Shown here one piece after another: positions 11,881-23,912 of a stretch of 64,000 bases of DNA. This DNA comes from Nereocystis luetkeana (lineage: Eukaryota > Sar > Phaeophyceae > Laminariales > Laminariaceae). The position numbers and the translations under genes were made by a program. The DNA lies in NCBI GenBank assembly GCA_031213475.1, contig JARUPZ010000018.1:10439894-10503893 (forward strand). Reading direction: 5' to 3'. Under the pieces are notes generated by a model. The model was given only the letters and a program-made list of their open reading frames with translations. It did no database searches and was not told the DNA's origin. Position 1 is the stretch's first letter. The number at the start of each line of letters is the position of its first letter.

Positions 11881-12479
11881 TACCCAGCCCAAGGTATTCC
11901 TTTTAACACCGAACGCCGTGAGGGCGGGAGGACCTTTTATTCCCTAGTTTGGTATTATATATATACTCGTATATTATACCGGTATATACTAGGCACACGT
12001 AATCTGCGAGTTCTCCTGACCGGCCGATGCCACGGTTATAAGCAGGCGACCGGCCGTGGTGACGCGACTCCGCGTACAACAGGACCTCGAGCCTGCCCCG
12101 ATGTAGGGCCTGCTCGAGCCTGCCCGGCGTAGGGCCCGCTGGAGGCCAACACTTCTTAGGCACACAGCCCGATTATATATGCTGGCGTGAGTCACAATAT
12201 TTAAAATTACCCGCTCCGTTTACCTTGTACACGGCCTGCGCCAGACTGCCTTGTAATGTCGTGTAACGTACAAACAAACAAACAAACAAACAAACAAACA
12301 CAGAATTTATATCGTAATACTTCTTGTGCATGTAAACTACAGAGTAACGATAAAACGATCACTGAAACCATACTCTTCCCTATAATACTGAGCCTGTTCC
12401 TTGAGCTTTTATCGAAGCCTGCTTCGTCCTCCAGCCTCAGGCAGAGAAAAAAGGCGAAATTTCACACCTCACATATATC

Positions 12480-13010
12480 ACGACCTAGATCATCTGCAGT
12501 ACGGTAGATCATAACCTACCTTGGGCAGGGTCTGTACAGTAGTACATATACAACCCAGAAAACATGCCCTAGATCATGCGGGCTCTACGGCTCCCACCCA
12601 GCGAATATTTTTCGCTATAATGTATATTTTTCTCGAGCTTTTCGCAGCCTGTTTGTTCTCAGGCAAACAAAAACGGCAATATATCCGACAGAGGACGATC
12701 TAGATGATCTAGATCCCAACTAACCTGTCTACGGTAGATCGTCTACTACTGTGCTGTACTGACAGTTGTAGATCCTCACCTGTTAAATCCTAACCTGCAT
12801 TGTGCAGGTTCTGTAGACCTGTATTAATAATTAATAGTACAAACCTAACCCACGCAGGAAACATGCTCTACCGTATACCATTCAGGCTCTACGGCTCCCA
12901 CCCGGCGATATTAGCAAGATCATACGTTACCTGTGGTATTATGCAGATCAGGAATCTGTAGATCATGCAGCGGGAATCGGTGATAGGTGATGTGTTCGAG
13001 GCGTGCAAAA
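12480..13010. repeat. GATC-rich dispersed repeat
   Basis: Contains CGACCTAGATCATCTGCAGT, CAACCCAGAAAACATGCCCT, GATCATGCGGGCTCTACGGC and a second, partial unit from 12,780 with CACGCAGGAAACATGCTCTA. It appears to be two nested copies. Confidence 0.75.
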
Positions 13011-13727
13011 ATTTGAGCTGAAATCCACAACAAAACAGACAAGTTCTTCGTTGCAACGAACGTCTTCTTGAGCAGCATGGCGGAAGGTGTCTGAAAAAAA
13101 AAATCGCGCGGCAATCATAACATATTTTCGCGTGCGGTGTGCGGAGAAACTGACCTAACTCTCGGATGTTCTCGCGGCGAAAAAAGGCGCGGAGCTCGAA
13201 AACGAATGCACGTGTAGCAGCAAGCCGCACGTAGCCTCCGGTGAATGGAGCGCTGCTCGCAATTTTGACGAAGCATGTGTGCCAGTGCAACTTTTCACTC
13301 GTGCTGTACCTGCTGCAGCTGTAATTTCTAATGCCAACGATATCGGGATACATCGGTCGTGTACTTCCTACAGTGCGTTCCTCGTACATAGGAGCATACT
13401 CGTACATACATCTGCATATATATATAGGCCGGTGACTCGCCCCCTGGATACTACTAATACCAGGGTCAACAGGACGATGATACTTACAGGCCTGATTTCC
13501 AGATGGCTTCGGCCCATACCACTCCATGGGCATCGACTGCAGTCGTAGCCTGCACGTGGGGGGCAAGAGCTGACTCGAAACATACCTTCCCTGCCTGGTA
13601 CCAGTACCCTTGGGACTGGTATCATACATCGTACTGGTACGAGTCTGTTCCTACGACAGATTGCAACCTTTTGAAAATGAGGTTGTTCACTGTCAGGTTT
13701 TCGCCGTACACGTGCTCATACAGTTAG

Positions 13728-13777
<50 letters not shown>

Positions 13778-15270
13778 CTCACATTAACTCTCTGACGAAG
13801 GAGTCCGTGGTCACACAAAGGTATCAGACCTCAGACTGGTACACTCACACGCTCAGCTGCTAGCCCTGCCGTATGCACCACTGTACTGCCGCACGTGCTG
13901 GCTGCAGGACGACGCTGGCTGCTGTACGATCCCTCCTGGTCGACTACAGCAAGCAGTGTCAGAGTCAATCATCGCATCGCTGCCCCAAGTACCTGGCACT
14001 CATCAAGCCTGCGTACACAGCAGTAGCAACATCGAAAACCGTTTCGTCGGTGTGTTGCCTCTTTTTTAATGTTTCAAGATTCAACGATTACCTGTATATA
14101 CTGCAGTATGCAAACGGGTACATATTATTGTACCTGGTAAGATATACCGGATCTGCTTGTTACGTTCTGGTACGAGTACTATCGTAACGATACTTCTATT
14201 CGTAGCTTGAGGAAAAACAGTACACGTACGACGCATGTACCGTACGTACTCGTACTTCGTGCTTTTATCTCACCTACCGAAACCTTCATTTATTTTTTAC
14301 ACCATTCCTACGTACGTACGTACGCACGGCGACTGCTGTATCTCGCCGGGAGCTTGGAACAATTCCTTTCTGTCGTAAGGAGTACGGTAGTCAATTTCTT
14401 TATATGTACAGCAGTACGAGCGAGAGCTTTCTCCATGAACTTCGTAGTTGGTACCTATGATACCTGGTATGGCACACGATGTACGGCCTGTGGGTTCAAA
14501 GATTTTACGACGGCGCGAGATCTTGGCAACGGTTTCTCAATTCTTCGAAAGGTTAATTTGCCCGCCGGCTTGGGGCAAATCTTTGGACCCTCGGCAAGTG
14601 GCAAGGGCCTACACAGTACCAGGTATGCCACAAACCGCATAACTACTGGACTACTACCATACTGTACTCTCCTGACAGCGTGAGAAAGTATTGGTCCAAG
14701 TTTTGCACACCTTGGGCAGACAATCGATTTCCACTTAATAGCGTATTAATTAATACCAGGTAGTTTAGATCGGATAGATCCTTGGTTTGTACCAGGTATT
14801 AACTAGGTCAACATTGCCTGGTGGGAGCGTCTAGTCTACATGATGATCTCACATGTTCCCCGGATTGGACCTGTACCATGCAGATCCTGCTCAACCTCTC
14901 GCAAAGGCAGGCGAGGAACCAGATAATCTAAAACAGACCATAACCTGTCCGAGGTGCAAGTTTCCCGCCAGATGCATACCAGGTTGGTATTGAACAGCGG
15001 CTGGAATGGTGCCCCGTATTTCCCAGGCAAGAAGTTCTAGTACAGCAGTATGTACAGAGCACATACCCTGTACGTACTGCAGTACTTGTTTCCATGTTTC
15101 CACAATTTTATGTACTGTAATCTAGGGTAGTTTTGGCCATCTACCTAGCGCACAAAATTTCAGAATCTACGTGCGACATGCGCTGTCTGTTATGCAGCGC
15201 CAATGACACGTTTTGGCGTGCTTTTCCCCAGTGTACCTTTTTCTAAATTTGGAGAGCAAAATCTGCAGCA
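13010..15270. other. Stretch without a supported gene
   Basis: Unusually dense in GTAC and in the short palindromes TACCAGGTA/TACCTGGTA and CGTACGTACG. A 246-codon minus-strand frame at 12,889-13,629 runs into the GATC-rich repeat at its end and is Cys/Arg-rich, so it is probably not a protein. A weak GATC-rich repeat relic lies at 14,760-14,960. Confidence 0.4.
13724..13776 (+). repeat. (GTT)n microsatellite
   Basis: Seventeen or eighteen uninterrupted GTT units. Confidence 0.95.
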
Positions 15271-15855
15271 CGTAGTATTGACTACGCCAGCCAACACATA
15301 CTGACCGCCGTATTCTACCACCGATCTGAAGCTATCCCACCTACTGCCTACTATCATCTGTGTGCCTGGCCTGTCTCATCCTGTTCGTTTCGTCGTGAGC
15401 AGCTCCACAGTACAATTTCAGCAAGGGCGATCAAGGCAACAGGCCGTGGGTCTGGGACCAAGAGCACAACGCTCTGGACCACGGGGGACGGTCGTGGCCG
15501 CTACGTTAGACCGTTACAGCTGACACTACAGTAGGTTAGATAGGGAGGGTGGACAGGATTGATTGGCCAAGCCACCCCACAGGTTATCGCACGAGTCATC
15601 AGTGCTCACCGGAGCACGACACGTTTACTGGCACGAATCATGCAATCTGACCTCGAAACGCATCATACTTCGAAGTTTGCGGATTGCTAGGGAGTACCAG
15701 GGCGGTAAGCACACCGGCTGACCCATGTTTTTTCTTACGATGCACACGAATGGCTACATGGCCACATGGTATCAAGGAGCATGCAGTGTATAGTACAGTA
15801 GTATTAATAGTATTGAAGCAATCGTGCTGGGAAGAAAGAGGGGGGGGGGGGGTCA
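15270..15855 (+). repeat. Dispersed repeat, family P4, copy 2, ends in poly-G
   Basis: Same element as at 6,245: TATTGACTACGCCAGCCAAC, CCGTATTCTACCACCGATCT and GAGGGTGGACAGGATTGATT. The second half differs by small insertions and ends in about 14 G. Direct orientation, 9 kb from copy 1. Confidence 0.8.
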
Positions 15856-17613
15856 GAAGAGGATAGGTCCTGGTTTTGAGGAAGCATATGGTCCCGCACA
15901 GAGAAGCAGAATGCACAGAAATTTGCACAGAATTTCACCCATGCTCCCTGTGGGTGGGGAATACGAGATACCTGGCACCTGATAAACAGAGCTTGATGCG
16001 GCACCTGGTAGACAGAGCTTGGTACGGCACCCCAGCACTTGATAGTACGTACGATATCTTGTCCGAATGCCTACCACGTACCGCAGTAGTCGGGGTTTTC
16101 GTGTTTTAGCCCATCGAAAAAAAGCCGAAATGGCCTGGAGGTACTAAAAATAGCACAAGAGTCGACCAGGGATTTCCTACCAATCAATTTTTTCCATGAG
16201 GAAAAAGTGACCGCGATAGTAGGGAAACTTGAGTACGTCGTTGAGAGGGGTGTGCCTGCCTGGTGTATGCGTGTACTCATGCCTCATACTTGGTGTAAAC
16301 CGTATCAGAGAGCTCCATATATTCCCTTGAATGGGATATGATTTGTGTATTCTGGATGGGGGCTGTTGCTTCCCTGGTGCCTGTCCTATAGTATGAATAC
16401 CACACGAAGGCCTATATTTTCATCATCCCAGGAGGAGAGCGGAAGCCATGCCTTGCCTTGCCTTGCGCCGAGCCCCCTCGGACACATAGCCAGTCCACCG
16501 GTAACAACTTTCATTTTGCGCCTTCAACGCAGTGGCTACGGAGAAACAACCTTCTAAGGCGAGCCTCGAGAAAATGCGGACGTAACGGTGCCATCCATCC
16601 GGCCCTGCCACAGCAGTAACTGCTGCAATAGCCTGACCGAAGAGATTTTTCGCCTCCAATGATCTGCGGGTGTGCTCTGTCTGGCGAAACCATGAAACAA
16701 ACTATCTCCCGCAAACGTCTGCCTTTCGCACCGACCAAAAAAAAGGGTCCATCATACATACGGTCAACACGTCGTTTTTCGTCGCAAAGAAACCGATCTA
16801 TATATTGCAAGGGATCACAACACGACAACATCCAGGGGTATGGAAGGGGCATGTAGGATTTGGCGACTGCGCGGACACCGCCAGCCGCGATCTCCCTATT
16901 ATCCGCCGCGTCACTCACGGCACGACGTGGCGCTGTCTGTTTTCTCTAAACGATCAAGCACCATGGGGCAAGCACGCACAAGCACGCACAAGCACGCCGC
17001 GGGCAAAACGCGGCAGATGTACAGTAAGACAAGTGTAGCTCTCTAGACACCCAACAAAAACTCCCTTCACCGAAACACGCCCGGCCGGGTCGGACGACAA
17101 AACGCGGCCCCTAAAAACGCAATTTCCCATCTTCAATGTCCCCCCCCCCCCCCCCCCCCCCCCCCACCAGGCTCACCAACCGGTACTGCACCATATCCGT
17201 GCTTTCGCCGGACAGGTGTGGCCCACGACTCGACTCGACTCGACTCGACTCGACCCGTTCCGGTCCGACTCGGGGCGAGGCGAAAAATGGTCTACAAGCC
17301 GCACAGCCACCCCCAACGGATATACCGATCGTCCAACGGATACCCTCATAAGTTCATTGACGACGACCGCAAAATCAATCGTGATCCACGAATACACCGC
17401 GACACACAGAGATTGCCCGCGTTCGAGGCACACACACGGGCGTGAAAGAACCACTACGCGTACAGTCACAGCCAAATATCCAAATCCACAGCCTGCTCAT
17501 CTACCGAACCCCACCGCTGTCTGTATCTCCCACTCCCGCCCTTCTTGTAAGCAAAAATTCCGAGCACGGGGCTGCTTCAAACATGCACACGGTACTCCCC
17601 GCCCCCGGCCATC
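15856..17613. other. Region downstream of the USP gene
   Basis: It should contain the 3' untranslated region if exon 36 is last, but I see no convincing polyadenylation signal. No exon continuing exon 36 was found. A 79-codon minus-strand frame near 16,420-16,660 is unassigned. Confidence 0.3.
17137..17165 (+). repeat. Poly-C tract followed by (CGACT)n
   Basis: About 29 C. A (CGACT)n run of seven units lies at 17,226-17,255. Both lie beyond the end of exon 36. Confidence 0.9.
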
Positions 17614-18286
17614 TCACTGCATCGGTTCCCCCCCACCCGCGCTACCCTCATCTTGTACATCCACGCCACCCCCCACCGACGCGCTACTATCCTCCTCGCG
17701 AGCGAACAGCACCGTCACCCCCCCGTCCTCCACATCCTCCCCCTCGCCCTCTGTCGCATTTTGCACTTTTTCCTCCGAACTTCCGCCATCATCATCATTG
17801 TTGCCACCGATGCGACCTTCTCCTTCCTCTTCCTCTTCCTGCTCCTGTCCCCTTGGCTCCCAAAACGCCTCCTCCTCCTCCTCCTCCTCCTCCTCCTCCT
17901 CCTCCTCCTCTCTCTGTCGAAGTTTCTCATCGCGCACCCCCCCGCCAAGGCCACCCGCCCCTCCCACCTTCCCCTCCGACGCCACCGTAGCCCCATCAGC
18001 GTTGATCTTCGATACCACCTCCAAAGGCACGACGGGCAGGGACGCCGCAGCCGCAGCTACAGCCTCCGACACTTCGTCCTGCTCGGCCTTCTCAGCGGCG
18101 GCAGCGGCGGCAGCGGCGGCAGCGTCCGCCTCGGCCGCCTCCTGCCGCTCAGCCTCAAGGGCTACCCTGGCCGCCTCGCCCAGGTCTCCCTCAAGCTGGG
18201 CCTGCTGCTGGAGGAGGTCTGAGCCGGCCAAGGGGGGGATCGTGACCTCGGGGGGCGCCGCCTCGAACACCCATCTAAAAGGCCAC
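17614..18286 (-). CDS. USP gene exon 36: end of beta-sandwich and acidic Ala/Glu-rich tail
   Basis: Acceptor CCCGTACAG completes the split codon of exon 35 and reads [14 protein letters not shown], the expected final Trp-rich strand of the sandwich. Then come a Gln/Glu/Ala coiled stretch, about ten Ala, about fourteen Glu coded by GAG, and a long acidic disordered tail. It ends at TGA 17,614, but the same bases form donor CA|GTGAGA, so a further exon is possible. None was found downstream. Confidence 0.7.
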
Positions 18287-19586
18287 CTGTACGGGAGGGT
18301 GTTTGGGGAAGGTGAGGAGAGGAGGGGGAGTGAGGGTGGGTTGGGTTGGGGGAAGGCGGGGTTGGGAGTGGGGGTGGTGGGGGTAGGGGGTAGCGGGGTT
18401 CCGGGTGGCTGGTGGTACACGGCTAGTATTTTTGTATGCCGTTGATTGGGGATATTACATCCTTTACTTTTGTGTACCGGTGGTACTGCGGCCGCCAACT
18501 ATTGCCTGGTGGGTTGGTGAACCTGGAGAGCTTGTTTGGCATCAAAACCGTTTGTGCTCAAGACGGAAGCTCATGATACAGCGAAAAACAGCATTACGGT
18601 GCCTTATCCAAGCTACTACGTAGGTCAAATAGGGAGAATGCAATGTGTGATGGCAGGGACCCCGTCAGGATACAGGAACATTCACGTGTGCTTCCCATGG
18701 AAGAGCTACCGGGGTGCGTACAATAAGCGGGACAGCATTGCAGTACATACATGTACTGTACGTACTGGTGTACGTGGACACTGAACAGTCAGCATTAGAC
18801 AAAATGGGTAGGTGGACGCAATCAATCGACTTAACGCGAGTGGACAACGGAAAAAAGGGCTACAAGTCTTCTCGCGATACCAATGAAGGCACAAACCGTA
18901 GTGGGCAGGGGGGAGGAGAGCCTGCCTGCTATGTGACCCAATGGTTGATCTGAGGGAATGGCTGATGTTAGGAGGGATTGAAAACAGAAATGGGAAGGAA
19001 CTAAAAGGGAAGAGCCAAAAATAACAGAAACGAAGCAGTGCGGAACGTGTGGGCATGCTTGTAGCTGAAACATGACAGACGAAAACAACGGCAGTACTGT
19101 AACATGGTGCCTACAGTGCCATAAACTACCCATGGTTACGAGTGCAGAGCCCGTCTTGTTCGTATAGTCACATTTAGGTTGGGCATTGAAATTGACTCAA
19201 GTCTTTGTGTGCGGGCCTAAAACGACTTCTGGTGTGGGGATGGATTGACGCGGTCCTAGACGGGGGATTAATTGACCTAATTTTTGTGGGGGTAGTCGAA
19301 CTTTTACTTGGTTTTTGTGTGCGGGCCGAAATGACTTGGTTCTAGTGTAGGCATCGAAGGTGACTTGGTTTTCGTGTGTGTGCGGCGGTCGACAATTAAT
19401 TCGTTCAAGTGTATGGGTCGAACTTGATTTGTTTTTGGTGTTCGGGCCGAAAATACCCCCTTTGTAGTATGGGATCGATTGGCTTGGTTTCTGTGCGAGG
19501 GATTGATTTGCTTTTGGCATCGGGGAATCGAAAGTGACTCTTAGAATGGTCTACCTCAATCTCGCTCGAGGTGTGTAACTCCACAT

Positions 19587-19642
<56 letters not shown>

Positions 19643-22600
19643 GCTACAAAAACTATGGGTTGAACCAGTCCTTTCGATGACTGCAGGTGGGCCACTCACT
19701 GTGAAAAGTCCCTGGTGAGATCGATCTTGTCCACATCAAGGATGCGTCGAGTCTCCCCCGGCTTCAGGGTGAGTTTGATGTCACGCTTCGGCGAAGGGGT
19801 GCGGTAGTTGGGTAGGCGCGAAGAGTAAATCGTATCCAACCGCCCTGGAGTGGAGTTGATGGTGAACGTGAAGTTGACGCTCTCGATGCGATGGTTGGTC
19901 ACCTTCATTAGGGGAGGGGGGGGGGGGGGGGGGGGGGGGGTGTACTCATTTGTTGCTTGCCTTAGTCATTTGACCATTGACCACGCATCCCTCTCGAGAC
20001 GGAGCACCGTTCCTACTCCTAATAGAGACACCTCCAACAATTGGGCTCTCATTACATTGTTTCCATATATTACATAGAAACTTTTTGCTAATCTTATCGG
20101 GGGGGGGGGGGGGTATCCTCATTATCATGCATGGCCGTAGTCGTATGCTCATAGATCCTTGTATCCCTACATACAATGCCGGGACGGAGCACGTAGGGTT
20201 TTCACCGACCAGGCAGACATCGCAATCTAGCACCAACCGCGAAGCGCCGAGAGGTATTCGGCGAGTCGCATGAAGGGTGAGCTCCATTCTACAAAGAACC
20301 ACTTGTGAGGCGGACGTTCTCGCATACGGATGGATGGCAGCGTCGAATGAATTGACAATTTTCCGGTGTGGCCACTTTTAGAGACAGCAGTGGGGTTACA
20401 ATGTAACTGCCTCGTGAGTGTCATGATACGATCATTTCCCTTTTGCGGAGTAGGAAGCTTTTTCCACCCCGCAAAAATGATTTGACTCGACCGCCCGTTG
20501 CGGCGACCGCGAAAACAAACAGAGCAAGAACGGTAGGTCCCCTGGTTGTCTAGGTCACGTAGTGAGCGGCATGCTTTACAGTGTCGCTGCCAACCGACGC
20601 CAACCCAACTACCATGGAAATATATATACACGATTTCCTCCGGAGTGGTACGTGACGATCGGACGACGAAAGACAATAGGAGGTGTGGTAATGTATTACT
20701 TCGAAGTACAGCAGGTATGAACGTGTCCAAACCTAGCTGCACAAAGAAAGATGCGGAGGATTAGGTTCTCAGAGGGTGGCGCAAGAGACCTGCCACCAAT
20801 ATACTATACTTACATGCTACTTGGAAATATGCCAGGTATGTATGCGCCAGGTATACTGTACGTAGCGAGGAAACTGCTGTACTTGCTTCCCGAAGCTGTT
20901 TAAAAGTGATGTACCAGGCGTGTTGTTTTTCATATTAATGGTGCACTCCAAATTGCGGCGACGCAACATAAGCAAACCAAACGAAACAGCGGCGACACAG
21001 AGCAGCCGCAACAGCCGCAACAGCAGCAGCAGCAGAGATAAACATAAGCTCTGCTGGTCATACGAGTATACTGGAGGAATCCACAAATCATGTGTACCGG
21101 GTATCTTTTTCCGGTACAAAATTACAACGAAGACACTTGGTCGTACTCGTCGTAATGTTGTGGGGGGGGCATATATACACACGGAGAGCTCTACAAACCC
21201 ATGCAAGCGCCTTTTGGGGAGGCTCCAACCAACACACGCACCCTCACCACAAGTTACATGCTACAAGTTACGCCCCGACATCCTACATCAACAGCAACAC
21301 TTCTACGACCCTGGCCCCGACCAATCATCCATCTGGACGGCGAAACCCTCTCCCATCACATACTGTAGACGTGTTCCGTGTGATCCTATCCGACTGCGCC
21401 CGATTGGCTTTCCTGTCGACCGAGTCATTTTCCGCTAAGCTGGACAGCGTTGTGTAGACACGCCGAACGAACACAAGATCTGTCGATTACTAAACAACAC
21501 GCGGTCCTGATAGAACTCGTTCAGTACGGTACAGAGAAAAAAACGGACAAACATAATTCTGGGGGATTAAAGAGGGGTGTCAAAAGTAGACGTTTTCTCC
21601 GTGCATTCTACCTCCACAAAAATGTTCGACCCCTCTCCTCCCCGCCTCACTAAAACTGGACCATCAGGACGCATGAGCGCTTCAGCATGCAGGCAGCAAC
21701 CAAGCAGCACGACTCGCTTACCCTCCAGAAGCGCTTGTAGGGGGATGGGCTCCATTGGCTTCCTGCCGCGACCGCACCCTCCATCTCGGCCGGTATGACG
21801 TCTGACAAATCTAGCATCTCCACCTGAAAGAAACACGTTTTGAAAGAGGGGGCAAAAATCAAGGGCGGCGCGCGTGGTGTGGAGCATGTTGATGAAGACC
21901 AAGAGTTATTTATTTCTCTCTCTTCCCCAACAGCATAGCACTCAACGTCGAATTTTTGTACAAACTAACATCCAACTATGAATTGCATTTTCTAAAGCCA
22001 TGTTTGTATTCTCTGAATATCCGAATATACAATATTTACGTGGTACACGCCTTCTTCTTTGTTTCCTGGTAAGAAACACCGTATTACCAACATGTAAATC
22101 CGTCGAAAAAAAAAACCATTATATTATACGGTAAGAAATATAACCACACCAACAAAAACAAAAAACGAGAAAAAACTAAATACATAATATATTAAAAGTA
22201 TATATGTAATTTTCTAGACTCAGGTGCCTACATCCTCGGAGTAAACCACACTTTAATGACGGCCACAGGCAGGCCTGACCAAGGTGGAAGAAACGAACCG
22301 GGTTCGAACCGGTACACGAAAACTTGAGAAATAAGTGTGGACAGGGGTTTCCTCTCGCTCTCCGGGGCAGAAAAAAAAAACAACGTAATTTTCCTCACCT
22401 GCACGCCGTTGCTCGTGGAACTCTCCACCCTGGTAACCCCCGGCTCTCCCTCTGCAGGTCCTAGCTTCGCTCGTATCGCAATTTCCATCAACCGCTCCTC
22501 TGCTGTCTTACCGAAATAGATCGTCTCGTACGCCCTGATTTCATGCGCCCGAGATCAGAAAACAACTATTAATACCTGGTGAGTAACTCGACGTAGAATA

Positions 22601-23878
22601 TCAGTGTGAAATATTTCAATCTTCAGTTTTGTTTTTGCATCATCCATCCCCAGACCGTACTGAACCGTATCAATGAAGGGATCAGGACAGCAGTGCCCTT
22701 CCCCATAAAAACATGTGCGTGTTAGAAACGATACTGCTCAACCAATAACCCATCAGCCCAGACTAAATCGCGGACCAGGAATCAGGACAGTGCTCGCCAA
22801 CTCAAACGCACATCTCGGACGGATCAGATAGATTATCTACAGATCATCGACTCCCACAGCTCATGATCTAGATCCTTCCGGGCAGACGCATTCCTGATCT
22901 GCATGATCTATCTAAAACTCATGTTGTTTTAGGGTGGGAACCGTCTCCCCTGCATGATCTAGCACATAACTCCTGGGTTACACCTGTACTACACAGATCC
23001 TGCACAGCACCTATTAATAGCAACTGCAGTAGGTTAGCCTCTGCTGTAATTAATCAACATCGTGATCTGTTGGAAGTGTGAAACAACGCTTGCAAAAAAG
23101 CGCAGATGCATCAAGCGCCGCCTAGGCGAGTCACAAAAACGCCACGCGCTTTCAGTTTCACCCTAAGACACCCTAGGACACCCTAAGACGGAATCGCACA
23201 AGCAACGCTCGCACGTACGGCTCGGACAACTCGTCAACACCGAAAACCCAAGATAGCATCGTAAATGTACCCGAAATGTAGCCGAAATCACATCTCAACA
23301 CATGCTGGTATGTCAATATCTGAACAATAGTGAAAGGACTGTAATATGTAATATGTTCCATACATTGTCGGAGGGCAAAATGAATACCGATAACAGTACG
23401 TCTTCATACTATTGACATTAACTATATACCTGGTAAATAGTTAAAATACGAGAAAACAAAACAATAAATAGTATTAATAGTATTACGGGGGGCCATAGAT
23501 AGCAGGACCAAATATTGTTAGTAAAAATGGTTAAATATATAGGTTTTTATGTACACCATAGGTCCTGTTAACTAGGGTCCCCCGTAATAGTAATGACAAC
23601 ACCAACAATACCAAAACAATACAAAAACTAGTAGTGATAGTACACGAAGTACGCTTCCTTCAGCTGCAGGTTGTACCTCAGGTTTTCCTTGATCTGCACC
23701 AGTTCCCTCTCCTTCACCCTCGACGGCCCGACGCTTCTCAACGAACCGTACGTGTCGTTCAGGTGTTTCGTTATCCAGTCCGCCAACGGGAACATGTCGT
23801 TGCTGGCCAGCTTGCTCACGTACGTCCCAACCGACACATTGTCCGCCTAAACAAACAGAAATACACCAACAGGTTGCC

Positions 23879-23912
<34 letters not shown>

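Noticed and set aside
12889..13629. 246-codon minus-strand frame
   Set aside because: Its C-terminal part is the GATC-rich dispersed repeat and its composition (many Cys, Arg, Tyr, Ser) fits random sequence.
17216..18445. 409-codon plus-strand Ser/Pro-rich frame
   Set aside because: It is antisense to exon 36, which joins exon 35 in phase and continues a recognisable domain; the plus frame is Ser/Pro shadow.
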